64,000 nucleotides of DNA from Paulownia fortunei. Its lineage: Eukaryota > Streptophyta > Magnoliopsida > Lamiales > Paulowniaceae. The stretch is taken from contig CM033118.1 in the NCBI GenBank assembly GCA_019321725.1, positions 17,200,071 through 17,264,070 on the forward strand, given 5' to 3'. Both the position numbers and the translations under genes were made by a program. How positions within the stretch are numbered: the stretch's first letter is position 1; each line of letters opens with the position of its first letter. The notes below the pieces were generated by a model, which saw only the letters and a program-made list of their open reading frames with translations, was not told the DNA's origin and ran no database searches. Below are positions 48,401 through 60,250 of this stretch, in pieces.

Positions 48401-51400
48401 TATATAATATAATATATATTTATATTTTTTAAAAATTTTAAATTTTATTATATATATATTTTTTGAAATCGTGCGAACCCAATACAAAGGTCATGTCCTA
48501 CTTAGGCTCAACCTTTCCTAGTGTTTGGGTATTCGAAAATCATCAACCTAATGAAATCCTAGGTTAGGATGGACAATCAAGATTTGCCCATCCTAACCTT
48601 GTTCATCGATCTTTGGCCTCTGTCATTGGGCTTTTTCGTCCTGTCAAATCCCTACACTTGACCTGTCACCTTTCTACTAGTTCGCCCTAATTAAGCCCAA
48701 TTTCTTATGGCAAATGTTGAAAATTGGTTTAAAATTTTAGTTTTGACCTATTAATCATTTAAGTGGTCTAATTTAATGATTATGATAAATTTTTTGTTTA
48801 ATTTAATCTACTAATTGTTTAAAATTAATTTTAGGTGAATGAAAAATTAAATTAAAAGTGACGTTTGAATTAGAAAATAATGGAAAGGTGAAAAGACATT
48901 AATGTAGCAGTGAAAATTGAGAAAACTTCAAACCACTTTGTAATATCCAACTGTAATACTTGGATTTGGAATTAAGGAGTACTAGTAGTTTCTGAAAGGG
49001 AAACACCTAACATTTTACTGAGTTTGGGTCTACACTTGTAAAAGAGTAAGAATGTGTATATATCTTTTTTTACAAATTTTAATTTATTCTAAGTGGCACA
49101 ACAATTGGTTTAATTTATTTTAAATACGTCTGCCACAACTATTGGTATATTAAAATGCACCATGTGTCAGTTGGTTGTAGGAAAGCCATGAGTGTTGGTT
49201 GAGTTAGTATCACTCTTTCCAATAGTCATGTCTTGTCAAATACTAAACTCTTCAATGTTAATAAGTAGGCCTCTTTAATTGGAGAATCATTTAATTTTTT
49301 TCCTGTATTTCCTCTCATCTGTATTCAAGCATTTAAAAAATATTTTTTCTATAATATTTCTTTTTAGTTCTTTTAAGGAGAGCTCAAAACTTCTGTTTGA
49401 TTTGTTGTTTTGAGATTTTAAGTGCTGCTATTTTAAAAAATGATGATTGTATCTTTGGAGACAAGTACTGAAGATCCATTAGCACTAATGCGTGGTAATT
49501 CTATTTTAAGAAAAAATAGTTAAACTCTCTTGCCTCAATCAAAATTTAATTTTTCTAACTATTACTTGTCCAGATTTTTCCAACCATCTAAAATTACACA
49601 CCATCTGGGACATATTTATCCAACAGATTGTTTCATTAGGACTAGCTTATGTGAGTACTTGTTAAAGCTCTTCTTAGGGCTCTAAACAAACCAAGCTACT
49701 CGTGAGCTATTTGAATCTCGACTCGAAAAAACTTCATTTGAGATCGATCGTTAACTTTAATGAGACGAGTTCGGACTCGATTCGAGCTCGAAAATTTTAT
49801 CGAGTTGAGGTCGAACCTAATAGTATTTGGGTCGTTAGCTCGCGAGCTCGAGTTCGGCTCGTTTACATGCTCGCAAACCTGTTCGCGAGCTTGAACTCGA
49901 GCTTGGCTCATTTATATGCTCGTGAGCCTGCTCGTTTATATGATCGCGAGCTCGACTCGTTTATATACTCACGAACTTGTTTGCAAGCCTGACTCATTTA
50001 ATAAGTTCACAAACATGTTCGTGAGTGGCTCGTTTAGAAGTTCGATAATAGGCTCGTTTAGAAGTTCGATAGTAGGTTCGATAAAATTATAAAAATTTTA
50101 AATATAAAGTTTTCCAATGGAATCGAACATAATACCTTTGAAGAAAAGATGAAAACTCATACCATTGAACCAACTACATTTTTATATAATCAATCATATT
50201 AAAATCTTTTTTAAGGACTAGCATAATCAATAAATAAAATTTAATACAAATATTATAATAGTATATTTAGAATAATTAATTAAATAATTATATATAACTA
50301 AGATAATTCATAAAATAAGAATACAAATTTAAAATAATTAATAAAATTAAGCTAATCAAATAAAACCAACTCTTAGAATGATTTATGAAACATTTAGAGT
50401 ATGATCTACTTGAAATTAATAAATTTTGTACATTTAGAGTAATTAAGAAAAAACTCAATACTAAATTATAAGATGATAAATTATAATAGACTTAATAGTC
50501 AACTAAAAATTTTATATACTAACTACACTTTACATCATTCATAAAAATTTCAAGTTAATAATAATAAACTTAGTATAATAAGCATAATTTAATAATATAC
50601 TATAGAACCTTGATTTAAAATAAAAACTAATCAAATATCATACTTTAAGATAATACATTTAGATTAAAATTAGTTAGAAGATTAGATAGTTGTTTCACTT
50701 TAAAATTTAAAAAATAGAAATATATAATAATATACTTAGTTTAATCAACTAAAATTTAATTCCAAATCTTAGGATGATAAACTATAATAATAAACTAAAA
50801 TTTTATATATTAACTATATTTAAAATAATTAATAAACTAAGAACTTCAATTAATAATAATAAGTGTAGATTAAAATATAAAATAAATAATTAAATTTCAA
50901 CTTAAGATAATTATAATAAAATTAAAATAAATATTAGTAATATGTATAGTTATAAGGACAAAGAAATTAAATCTTTATGTTAAACGTAGTTATTTGATTT
51001 AACAATTTATAGAATAAAGCTAATAAAATATATAAGTATTATAATTAACTAAATTCTATGTAGTTTAATATATCTCATTACACTAGTTATGATAAATATA
51101 TAAGCAATCATTAATAACTAATTATATCATAAATAAAGATAATATTATTCAATTAATAATATTATTCTAGTGATTCGCTGTGGTAAGAATACATTTCATA
51201 ATATATACCTTCTGAAAAATCCCCAAAAGTAAATTGTTTCTCATCTATAATAATAATAAGTGTTTCATTGATTATTTGATTCAACTCCAAGTGTTATCTT
51301 CATTATTTGTATTTATACTATTATTGGTAAGTGTATACTTTTATATATTTTATATCAATTTCACTATGTCTTCCTTACTTTATTCTTGTTAATATTAGAT

Positions 51401-51479
51401 TTTTATTAATGTTTTGTGTATGATAGGAATTTGGGGATCAAGAGATAAAAAATGAATCAAAACGAAGTTGAAACAAACA

Positions 51480-51960
51480 TTTTTGGACAAAATCTCATTG
51501 GCATGGTGTCACTATGGCAAGTTTTGTATTTTGAGCATAACTTTATGATCCAAAGTTCTATTGACCTGATTCTTGACTTTTTGGAAAGATAAGTTATATA
51601 TCTACAACTTTGATGTTGGCAACTTATCTCATTTCAATTGATTTTAAAGAAAAAACTTCTAGATGTGGTAGTTTTTGTATTTTTAGCATAACTCTTTCCA
51701 CATATATCATATTGAGTTGATTCAGGTGTCTATTAAAAATCAAGATATGTAACTACAATTCATTAGAAGACATAAAAGACTAATTCAAATTAGAAAGAGT
51801 TCAAAAATAGCTTATAAGAAGAACAATCAGAGCTGCAGCGCCAAGATGATAGAAAGTTTGGAGCCACGGTACCAGTTGGACAGAATGTTTGGAGCCGCGG
51901 CCCCAAAATCAGAGCTGTGGTACCAGTTCATTTTGGCTGAGATAGACAGTTTGGGGTTGA
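51480..51960. repeat. Internal repeats within the hAT element
   Basis: Two diverged units carry TTTTGTATTTTKAGCATAACT (near 51,523 and 51,675). Farther on, four short units contain AGCYGYGGYRCCA-like words (about 51,835, 51,868, 51,890 and 51,912), three of them separated by GTTTGG. No open frame of length spans them. Confidence 0.5.
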
Positions 51961-52267
51961 TCTAGATGAGTTTTCTACATGAGTTTTAATGCTTTCAATT
52001 AGTTGGCCACTAATTAAATGTTATTGTTTGAATTTATTTATTTGGTGTTTGACAAAATACCTCAAAACATTTTATATGAACTGCATATATCAAACATTTT
52101 CATGTATGTATGTCAAATCTATTCTTCTTGTTCCATTCATAACCAGATAATTGGGTATAAAGTTTTGTTAGATTTCATTATTTTTAAATACTGTGTAAAT
52201 GGTTATTCCTAATCTAAATCCAAAGCCAATTTGTTAGAAGTTGTAAATTGGGTGTAAGTGGTGATCC

Positions 52268-52336
52268 GTCAGAGGTAGCAAGCTTGCTGCCTCTGTTACA
52301 TCTTGCTATGTCACAGAGGCAGCAAGCTTGTTTTTT
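52268..52336. repeat. Nested palindrome
   Basis: AGAGGTAGCAAGCTTGCTGCC continuing to TCT is a nearly perfect 24-bp palindrome. After 20 bases the half AGAGGCAGCAAGCTTG is repeated. The linker itself pairs (GTTACAT with ATGTCAC, one mismatch). The piece can fold as alternative hairpins. It lies inside the hAT element. Confidence 0.7.
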
Positions 52337-52539
52337 GAGTTCGTGGATTCAGTTATTTCAAAACCCCTTATCTAACATGTAATTATGCTTCTATTTTTGT
52401 ACTTGTTCATACTCTTGTTCTTCACCACTGACATTTGATTATAACGCCTTCACGAAGATTATCACACATACAAAATAGCTCCAAACATGTCAACTTCAAA
52501 CACATTATCAACTCATGATTTGACCACAAGTTTGCACTA

Positions 52540-52902
52540 GGAGGAGTTCAACCAAGTATAAATAATACCAATGAAGCAAGTCAAAGCAAGAATATCTATC
52601 AACTTGAGATCATTGAAGATGAGAACAGTCTGTATGCTACGAAGAAAAGAAAACGCACATCACAAACATGGATTGACTTTAAAGAGGTTACTCTTCCGAA
52701 TGGGACAGTGAAAGTTGAATGTATTCATTGCAAACATCAGCTGACGAATAACAAGAGTGCTATTACAATTTATTTTCTTAGGCACCTCAAAGGCTGTGTG
52801 AGAAAGCAGATTAGTGAGAAAGAACAGAAAAATATTAGTCTCACTATGACTATAGTACTTATTATATGTTTGTTGATTATTAAGTCCTCATTTTTTTCTT
52901 AA
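52540..52902 (+). pseudogene. hAT transposase N-terminus with BED zinc finger (fragment)
   Basis: An open frame reads KKRKRTSQTWIDFKEVTLPN, then a BED-type finger: Cys-x2-Cys in VECIHCKHQL, a helix with SAITIYFLRHL, and the closing His and Cys in RHLKGC. This is the DNA-binding head of plant Ac-like transposases, normally followed by a long catalytic region and a dimerisation domain. Here the frame ends at 52,902 shortly after the finger, and nothing downstream resembles the rest. The upstream part before the Met at 52,708 is open as well, so the original start lay earlier. It is a truncated relic and not a host gene. Confidence 0.75.
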
Positions 52903-53958
52903 TTGGGGTATTGTGTTGGATTTTGTAGGGCGTTTGTAATTATAGGAGATTATGGTGGGTCTTGTAGCTGTTATCATATGAAATTCATGGTGGGTCTTGC
53001 AACTGGTATTGCCTTATTAGAGGGATAAACTTGAGAATGTTATTGTTGCACAAAATTTGATATAAAACATATTTGAAAGTAGATTTTTTTGTTTCTTGTT
53101 TTATAACATTTTGTGTTTGGCTTAAAGTTTCTGTCAACTTACATTAAGGTCTCCTCCATAGTTATATCATTTCTTTTTGTTTTTTTCAGCAATATTAGCT
53201 CTTTTGTGCCTTTGATTTTAATTTTAAGTGATTGCATTAGTTTTTGCAGGTGTTGTTTTCTATTTTTTGAAATGAAATATGTTTATCAAACTTGAGTTCG
53301 AGCTCGATTGTTTGTTTAACGAGCTCGAGTTCAATTGTACGCTCGAACTTGAGCTCGATTGTATGCTTAACGAGCTCGAGAAGCTCGTTTAACATACTAA
53401 ACGAGTCATTTTCAAATAGAGCACGAGTCGTTCGCAAGTTTAATAATTTTCAAACAAACCAAGCTCAAGTTTAATTATAAAAGTTCGAATCGAGCTCGAG
53501 TCTATGATAAATTTAAACGAGCCGAGCTCTTCTAGCCTGTAAATGCAATTCATAATATAGAAGATTACTTGTTTCTTTCATTTATTTATTTATTTATTGA
53601 GAGAATCAAATCCCATATTGATTCTTAGCATAGAATATCTGAAATGTTAGAGTGTTACCTATGGAGATATAAAAAAAATAGCTCCAATTGTTAAAGAACT
53701 AATTCAAATCAAAATGTTGTAAATGGCCCTATTGGCTTCAGCATGAATGAATCAGGTTACAATCACTAAAACTAAATTGCCTAGTGCTACTTGAGACTGT
53801 CAATCCATGAATGGAGCTGGTCCAACCATGATATTCTGGTGTATTTTTACTTGAGTCCAAACCATATCCGAGTTGAATAAAATTGAATTTAAGCATTCAA
53901 ATTAAACTCAATGAATCTACAAATTAAACTTGAGTTTTCAGTAAAACTTAGTACAAAA

Positions 53959-54373
53959 TGTCAAGAAAATGGGCAAACATTTTTGGACAAAAACGAAGGG
54001 TGTCTAATATTAGGCAATTGTCAATTAAGGTGTTTATCTTAATTTTTTGCTTAAATTTCACCCACTCATGTTTTTTGAAACCTATATAAACCCCTCTAAC
54101 TCTCATTTGTATAGCATCCCAAAATTAGAGAATTAAAGAGAATTTGAGAGAAAAGCTTAACATAAAGCTTGTGAAAGAATTGTGAAGAAAAATTCTTGTA
54201 TAAGTTGTGAGTTGTAAGTGTTGTAAATACTTGTATTTTTTCTCCCTTTAGTAAAACGATCTGCATCAGGTTCGGAGACATAGACACAATTGGCCGAACT
54301 CCATTATCAAATTTGTGTGTTATTTTCGTTCTCACTAATCTGATTTGTTGAAAATTTTCATAATTTCCCAACA
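53959..54373 (+). mobile_element. Solo LTR, copy A (415 bp, TSD CAAAA)
   Basis: The unit begins TGTCAAGAAAATGG and ends TTTCCCAACA, and CAAAA stands directly before (53,954-53,958) and after it (54,374-54,378). A TATATAAACCCC box and a leader-like stretch lie inside. It matches the unit at 55,516-55,948 over its length. Flanking duplications show that each unit is a separate solo LTR left by recombination and not one end of a single element. Confidence 0.85.
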
Positions 54374-54599
54374 CAAAATACCCTGGATATAATTCAAATT
54401 AAGGATCTGGCATTAAAGTTAATCTTAGGTTTACTTTTGTCTTGAAAATGAATTCTAAATTTACTTGTTTTACTGAAGAAATCTTCAACACAAGTATTAA
54501 ATGTTGAGTAGAGTGACAAGGCAAAAGCAATAAAATTTTGAAGGAATTGTAAAATTAATCTTCAAGTTTCAAGAAACGAAGAATAAATTTTCAAAGATG

Positions 54600-55500
54600 C
54601 AAAAAATACTGTAATTTTATTAATTATAACTGGAAAATTTACAACTAATATTTATACAGGTAGCTTTTCATATCCTAATTGGATTTTAGCCCTTGTAACC
54701 TAGTCCTAAAAATGAATATGGCTCTCATAAATTATTCCTAACCAATGATAACTCTTTTAAACTAAACTAATAAGACTTTGGCTCAATAATAATAAAAGAA
54801 AATACTAAAGTTCATCCAATAAACAAAAAAAAAGTGACTAAAAGTGACTAAAAGTGGTATTACTTGTAATTCCTTCCAGATTAAAAAAATAATAATAATA
54901 TTTTTACATCCCAAATTATCACAAAAATCATTAGCTTCTTGTCGTGCATCATCATACTACCCCACTTAAATAAAACTCATTCTCGAGTTAGTCTTTGAAT
55001 ACAACAGTTTATTATCTTAATAAACTCGAAAAAGAATTATCAAAACCCAATAAAACACTCTTATCATCTGAAATGCCAACAATATAATTGAATATTTCCA
55101 GAAATGTTTTTAATCATGTGACAGACTCCACCACTTGCTTGGACAAAATCTCACTTTTATTCTGTATATTGCATAACTCCTCCTTAAACTGATCTGAGCA
55201 AAATAGGGACATTATCAGTATTGTTTTGGAATCTCTTTTACATTAATCATCAATTCAGTTTCATTAGTGCCTTTTATGTATGATTTTCCCCTTTTTAAAA
55301 CTTTAGGGTTCTTCATTGACAGGCTTAGCATATGGGTTCTTGGACTGGCTAGCTTGGGTAGGGTTTGCTAGTTATCTGGATTGGTAGCTGGTTGAAAGGG
55401 TTTTTAGGACTCTGGAGATTGGAGATAGGGTTGATTGGGCCTTTCCCCAAGTACTTGAGGCTTGAAATTTTTATGAACTGAAACAGTTAGATTGAGTTAG
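54600..55500. other. Non-coding spacer between two solo LTRs
   Basis: AT-rich sequence without polyprotein, primer-binding site or recognised gene. Confidence 0.5.
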
Positions 55501-55515
55501 TATAGGGGAAATTAG

Positions 55516-55948
55516 TGTCAAGAAAATGGTCAATCATTTTTTGTAAAAAATGAAAAGTGTCTAATTTAAATAATTGTCAATTAAAGTATCTAACTTAATT
55601 TTTTGTCTAATTTCTATCAATCTATTTTTTTTTAAGTCTATGTAAATCCCCATAACTCTCATTTGTAGTGCATCCCAAAATTAGAGAATTAGAGATAGTT
55701 TGAGAGAAAAGTTTAAGAGAAAGTATGTGAAAGAATTTTGTGAAGAAAATTTTTTTGTGTGGGTTGTGAGTTGTGAGTATTGTAAACACTTTGTATATTT
55801 TCTCCGTTTAGTAAAACGATCTGCAGCATGTCCCGAGACGTAGGTATAATTGATCGAACTCTGTTATCAAATTTGTGTATGTTATTTTCGTTGTTATTTC
55901 GCACTCTCACTCGTCTGATTTATTGGGAATTTGCATAATTTCCCAACA
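55516..55948 (+). mobile_element. Solo LTR, copy B (433 bp, TSD ATTAG)
   Basis: Begins TGTCAAGAAAATGG and ends TTTCCCAACA like copy A, with ATTAG on both sides (55,511-55,515 and 55,949-55,953). Shared inner landmarks include CATCCCAAAATTAGAGAATT, GTAAAACGATCTGCA and TTATCAAATTTGTGT. The superfamily (copia or gypsy) cannot be told without an internal region. Confidence 0.85.
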
Positions 55949-57039
55949 ATTAGATCTCAAGTTTTCTGGCTAGATAATCCATCGAAAAAGCATGCCACCT
56001 GCTGCTGATTATCACAATATAGAACGGAAGCAATATAATTTTGAAGGAATTAAACAACTATCTTCAAAGAATAAATTTTCAAATATGCAACAAACATGCA
56101 GTAATATTATTCAAGAAGAATAATAATTTTAACTGAAAAAATTACAACTAATAATTCTAATACGGAGGGGTTTGTGCGTATATATAGAGGGTATAATTCA
56201 TTTTCTCTACAAGAAGCCTTTTAAAGTCGTGAGAACGAACAATATCTTGTAACGAGAAATTTGCTCATTCCATACCGCATTAAATAACATTGTTTGTGGA
56301 AACAATTTTTCATGGATTGGAACTCTTCTAACCTCATCTTGAAAAGGATTAGGAATCTAATGAATTATTCTTTGACTAAATTTAACTCTGTTAAACTAAA
56401 CTTAATAAGAGTTTGACTAAAGAATACTAAAATTCGTCCAAAAACATAAACACAAAATAGAAAGTGACCAAAAAGCGATTAAAACGACTAAATTCTGACT
56501 TAAAATAATTTCAACAGCTTTGTTGTTGTACACGTCATAAACCTTAAAAAGAACTCCATGCGTGCATATGGTGCGACTTATAACTCTTTTTGAATTAAAA
56601 GTAATAATACGTCTCAAATAATTATGAAAGTCATCGACTTTTTATGCTACATTATGGAATCATTTTGCCTCGTACTTATTTTTATTTTATATTTTTCATA
56701 TTCTCAATTTTTTCACCGGTGAAAATTTTGTAACACGGACCAAACTGCTATTAATTTGAAGTTGGTAAAAAATTAGAGTCAAAATTGACGGACAAAAAAA
56801 ACAAAGGAAAAGGAATAAGTGAAGTTGGGTTTTACGAAAGTAACTTCTTAGAAGAATATTCATTAAAGATTTGGTTCATTGTTAGCAATCGTTAAAATCA
56901 ATGAGCAATTAGTGGAGTTATTGTGCTGATCATGTCTTATCTTTATTAATCAAGACGTGTCCAAGATTATACGGTCTAATTTTTTTTAAAATTTTTTTAA
57001 TTTTTTTTATACTTAAATTCTCAAATTACGCTAAACTAA

Positions 57040-57313
57040 ATTGTGGGACCCCGAAACACGTGTCCTACAAACTTGGAGTAGGTAAATCGTGGGATATGAC
57101 TCAATTGATTTTCAGTTTCCCTCCTGAACTGTACACTTTTTCGCACAAGGAGTCGATTCCAAAATGATTGCATCATACCAAACTCCAGTCGCAGAATCTC
57201 ACTGTCAGTACAGTGATTGCTTCATCCCATCAGAATTCGAATCTCCACCCTATTGTTGGAAGCAAGTTGCATGTTGATTGTTCTACCAGTTGAGATATGC
57301 TTCGAAGACAATT
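57040..57313 (-). mobile_element. tRNA-derived SINE, copy 2
   Basis: On the minus strand the head reads ATATCTCAACTGGTAGAACA (A-box) and GGAGATTCGAATTCTGATGG (B-box). The body has GTCAGTGAGATTCTGCGACT and GTTTGGTATGATGCAATCA, in line with the plus-strand copy at 38,461-38,720. The B-box here is the better preserved of the two. Confidence 0.7.
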
Positions 57314-57810
57314 ATATTTATTTTTTGTTAACATTGTTATTCGTTAAAAATGAGTTAGTTATTAATAGTTATATTTTATTATTTTTTGATTTCTTAAGTA
57401 AATAATATAATTAATTGGTTCAATAATGAAGTATTTTTTCTTTATATTTCAGCATAAAGTCATTTTTTCTACCCTTTTGTTACATTGATTTATTTTTTTA
57501 TATAGTTTGATATTATATAACTGTCAAGGTTGTAAATATCCTTTTGTTGCTTAATATTGTACGATTTTTTTAAATATTGATATTCGATTTTCCATTATCG
57601 CAATAAAAATTAATTAATTAATTAATTTAGTAACAATACCAACTAGATATCCAACTAGGAATTAAGGTAGTGCATGGTACGTGGGAATTGGGATAAGTCA
57701 ATTACCACTATTGTTTGAAGAATAAATTTCAAGTCATCCCCATGATCATGGGCACAGCGGTAAGGTAAGACGATTGGAATTTGCGGGAACCACATACCTA
57801 GATTGAATAT

Positions 57811-57950
57811 TATTTTGAACATGAAGATTGGAGTGAATAAGTGATTTTTTCATTTTCAAGAAGGGTTATCGAATCCTAGTTATTTTGAACACGAAGATTG
57901 GAGTGGATAAGTGATTTTTTCATTTTCAAGAAGGGTTATCGAATCCTAGT
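57811..57950. repeat. Recent 70-bp tandem duplication
   Basis: Two 70-bp units (57,811-57,880 and 57,881-57,950), each from TATTTTGAACA to GAATCCTAGT, differ at only two positions (ATGAAG/ACGAAG and GAATAA/GGATAA). No coding potential. Confidence 0.9.
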
Positions 57951-58199
57951 GAATATAGAGGTTATGACGCGTCTGTATTGCTTTTCCAATGATTCCTACC
58001 GCATAACGTAAAGAGATGTATGTTAGATAGGTTAATTTAATCGAATGTCCTGCTTCGATCGTATATAGATTATAACTGTATCTGTCTTTACCTTGAGGTC
58101 GAATCAGATAAAAGACCGGCTTCTTTCAAAATTAATCGGGATCAAACTTGGAGCTTGGATTATCAAAAAAATAAAAAGAATAAACTTCAAGGCTTTCCA

Positions 58200-59580
58200 G
58201 TGATTATTTGAGGAATAAGTATGCGTGTTTAAATGGAATAATTTAAAATAATTTTAAATAATTCTAATCATGAAAATTTTAAATTCATTATAAAATAGTT
58301 TTCTATATTATAAAAAAATGATACATAAAAAAATTTAAAATAAATTATATTTTTACTTCTTAATTATTTCTTTACATTTGTGTTTTATCCACACGTCTAT
58401 CAATTCATATATTATTCATTTCTTTATTTTTGGATCAATTTTTTTCCACCATAAACATAATAAAAAGTTATAATTTATTCATACGTGTGAAAAATTACCT
58501 TTCCATATCTTATTTTACTAACTAGGATTATGAGAATGCAAATTATAGTTTAAAAATGATTGTTTTTCTCCTAAATTTAATATGTTTCATTCATTTTTCA
58601 TAAAGATGAAAAAAAAAGGATTAATTCATAATTTTCAAAAAAATTAAATTTTTTATTCATATCAACATTTATTTTATAAATATTCTTAATTAAATGCCTA
58701 ACTATGTCAAATTTATAAAAAATATGATGTCAAGAAAAAGACGACTGATTAAATTTAAAAATATGAAAGATACGAAATACATAAAAATTCAAAACATTCC
58801 ATTGCCACCATTTTTTTAATATAAATGTAAAATTTTTAAAATTTTCAATTCACATGCAGTATTAAATATTGATCGATGTTGATTGAAAGATACTTACATT
58901 TATGACCATTGTCATGTGAACATATCGCTTTTAATCCATTTTATATAATATAATGCAAGAGTGAATGCAAGAGTGATTGATTCGGACATGGGTAATTAAT
59001 TATGTTAAATAGCAATCATCTCATATTCATTACAAATGCTTTTGTAGAATAATTTCATAAATTTCGTACTTGTGCTTATTCAGATTATTTGCGCATTTAT
59101 TTTCATTTTTTTTTAATAGTTTATAACAAAGCGATAAATTCTTTTAAATTTTAAATTAAGAGAGTGCGAAAAAATGATCACAACACGAATAATAAAAAAA
59201 AATGGAGGAAGTGAAAGGAACACTCAACAAGAGAAGTCAAAGTGGTGAGAAACTTAAATTGTTAAATTGAAATTGTGAGTTGTTGATTATATATAATGAC
59301 ATAAATTTGTATACAATTCATTTTATGATATTTATTTATAAAATTCAACTGTTTACACTATATATATATATATATGAAAAAAAATACTTATCTTTTTTAA
59401 ATAAAGAAAAAATTAAAAAAAAAATATCATAAGCTCAAAAGACAGAAATAACTTTTCATAAACGTCTCTTCAATTTATTTGGCACTATCATATACTATAA
59501 ATTATGACAAATACTTGATTTGTCAATATTAGGCCGACTATAGAAAGAATGATTTTTTCGATTAAAAAAAAAAAAGAAGA
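58200..59580. other. AT-rich intergenic DNA
   Basis: No gene or bounded repeat is recognised; open frames are under 60 codons. Confidence 0.5.
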
Positions 59581-59799
59581 AAGGGCAAACACGACCCGGC
59601 TTCTCTAGTGAACGCATCATCATAAGCATCTTACATGGAACAAAAATCAACTTGTCCATTGTGCATTCTTGAAAGTTCCAACCAATGGCAGGTAACTAAG
59701 CACACGATTCAGATTGGATTTTCAAGTCCTTTTCAAATCACTCCAACTCATATTTAACGAAGTCTAAAATGCAAAGTATTTAGCAAAACATTATATTGG

Positions 59800-60250
59800 T
59801 TCGTTAAATAAGAGTGATGTAGTATAGATTCAAATTTTCACACGTCAATTTCTCACGAGCTTCTAATTTTTAGATGAGTTTTTGTTTGTGACACACACAA
59901 GTCATTAGGATATCGAGCTTACCCCAGCGAAAACCCTCTAACACTCAAAGTAGTAATAGAGAGAAAATTCAGGAAATGAAAACTTGAGAGTGTTTTCTCA
60001 CAAAATGAATTTCTTATCTTGATCAAATGGATAAAGGGATATTTATAATATTTTTTTATGGGTTCAAGTCCCTCAAACCTTAAGTCATTCGTAATTGGGT
60101 CTCTTTTTGCTGGGTTTGAGTGTTGAGGGATGTATGTGTACATCGTGCGCTCATAAAACTAATTGAAGTGAGACATATTATTAGATTGTTCGAATTATCT
60201 TGATAGATCTTATATGTTTGGGTCATATGAGATATCTTATTGAATTTTGT
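59800..60250 (-). mobile_element. Possible LTR fragment on the minus strand
   Basis: On the minus strand a TATAAATATCCC box is followed by a leader-like run with TTTTGTGAGAAAACACTCTC and TTTCTCTCTATTACTACTTT, the layout of a plant LTR promoter and R region. Ends and target duplication were not found, so this is a weak call. Confidence 0.3.

Larger units (their letters stand above)
49674..53524 (+). mobile_element. hAT transposon remnant (3.85 kb) with 8-bp target duplication
   Basis: AGCTCTTC flanks the block on both sides (49,666-49,673 and 53,525-53,532). The paralogous site at about 44,655 holds a single AGCTCTTC with matching flanks, so it is the empty site. Both ends are packed with GAGCTCG, GCTCGTTTA and CGAGTTCG words in both directions (49,690-50,090 and 53,288-53,524), the subterminal repeats of this hAT type. 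The outermost bases (TTAGGGCTCTAAAC and, inward from the right, CGGCTCGTTTAAA) are only partly inverted. Inside is a BED zinc-finger exon but no transposase core, so the element is defective. Confidence 0.85.

Noticed and set aside
49696..49992. Frames of 71 and 96 codons on opposite strands
   Set aside because: Both are translations of the near-palindromic GAGCTCG subterminal repeats of the hAT element.
53959..55948. A single LTR retrotransposon with 1.1-kb interior between two LTRs
   Set aside because: Each LTR has its own perfect 5-bp duplication (CAAAA, ATTAG), and the interior has no primer site or coding region, so two solo LTRs explain the data better.
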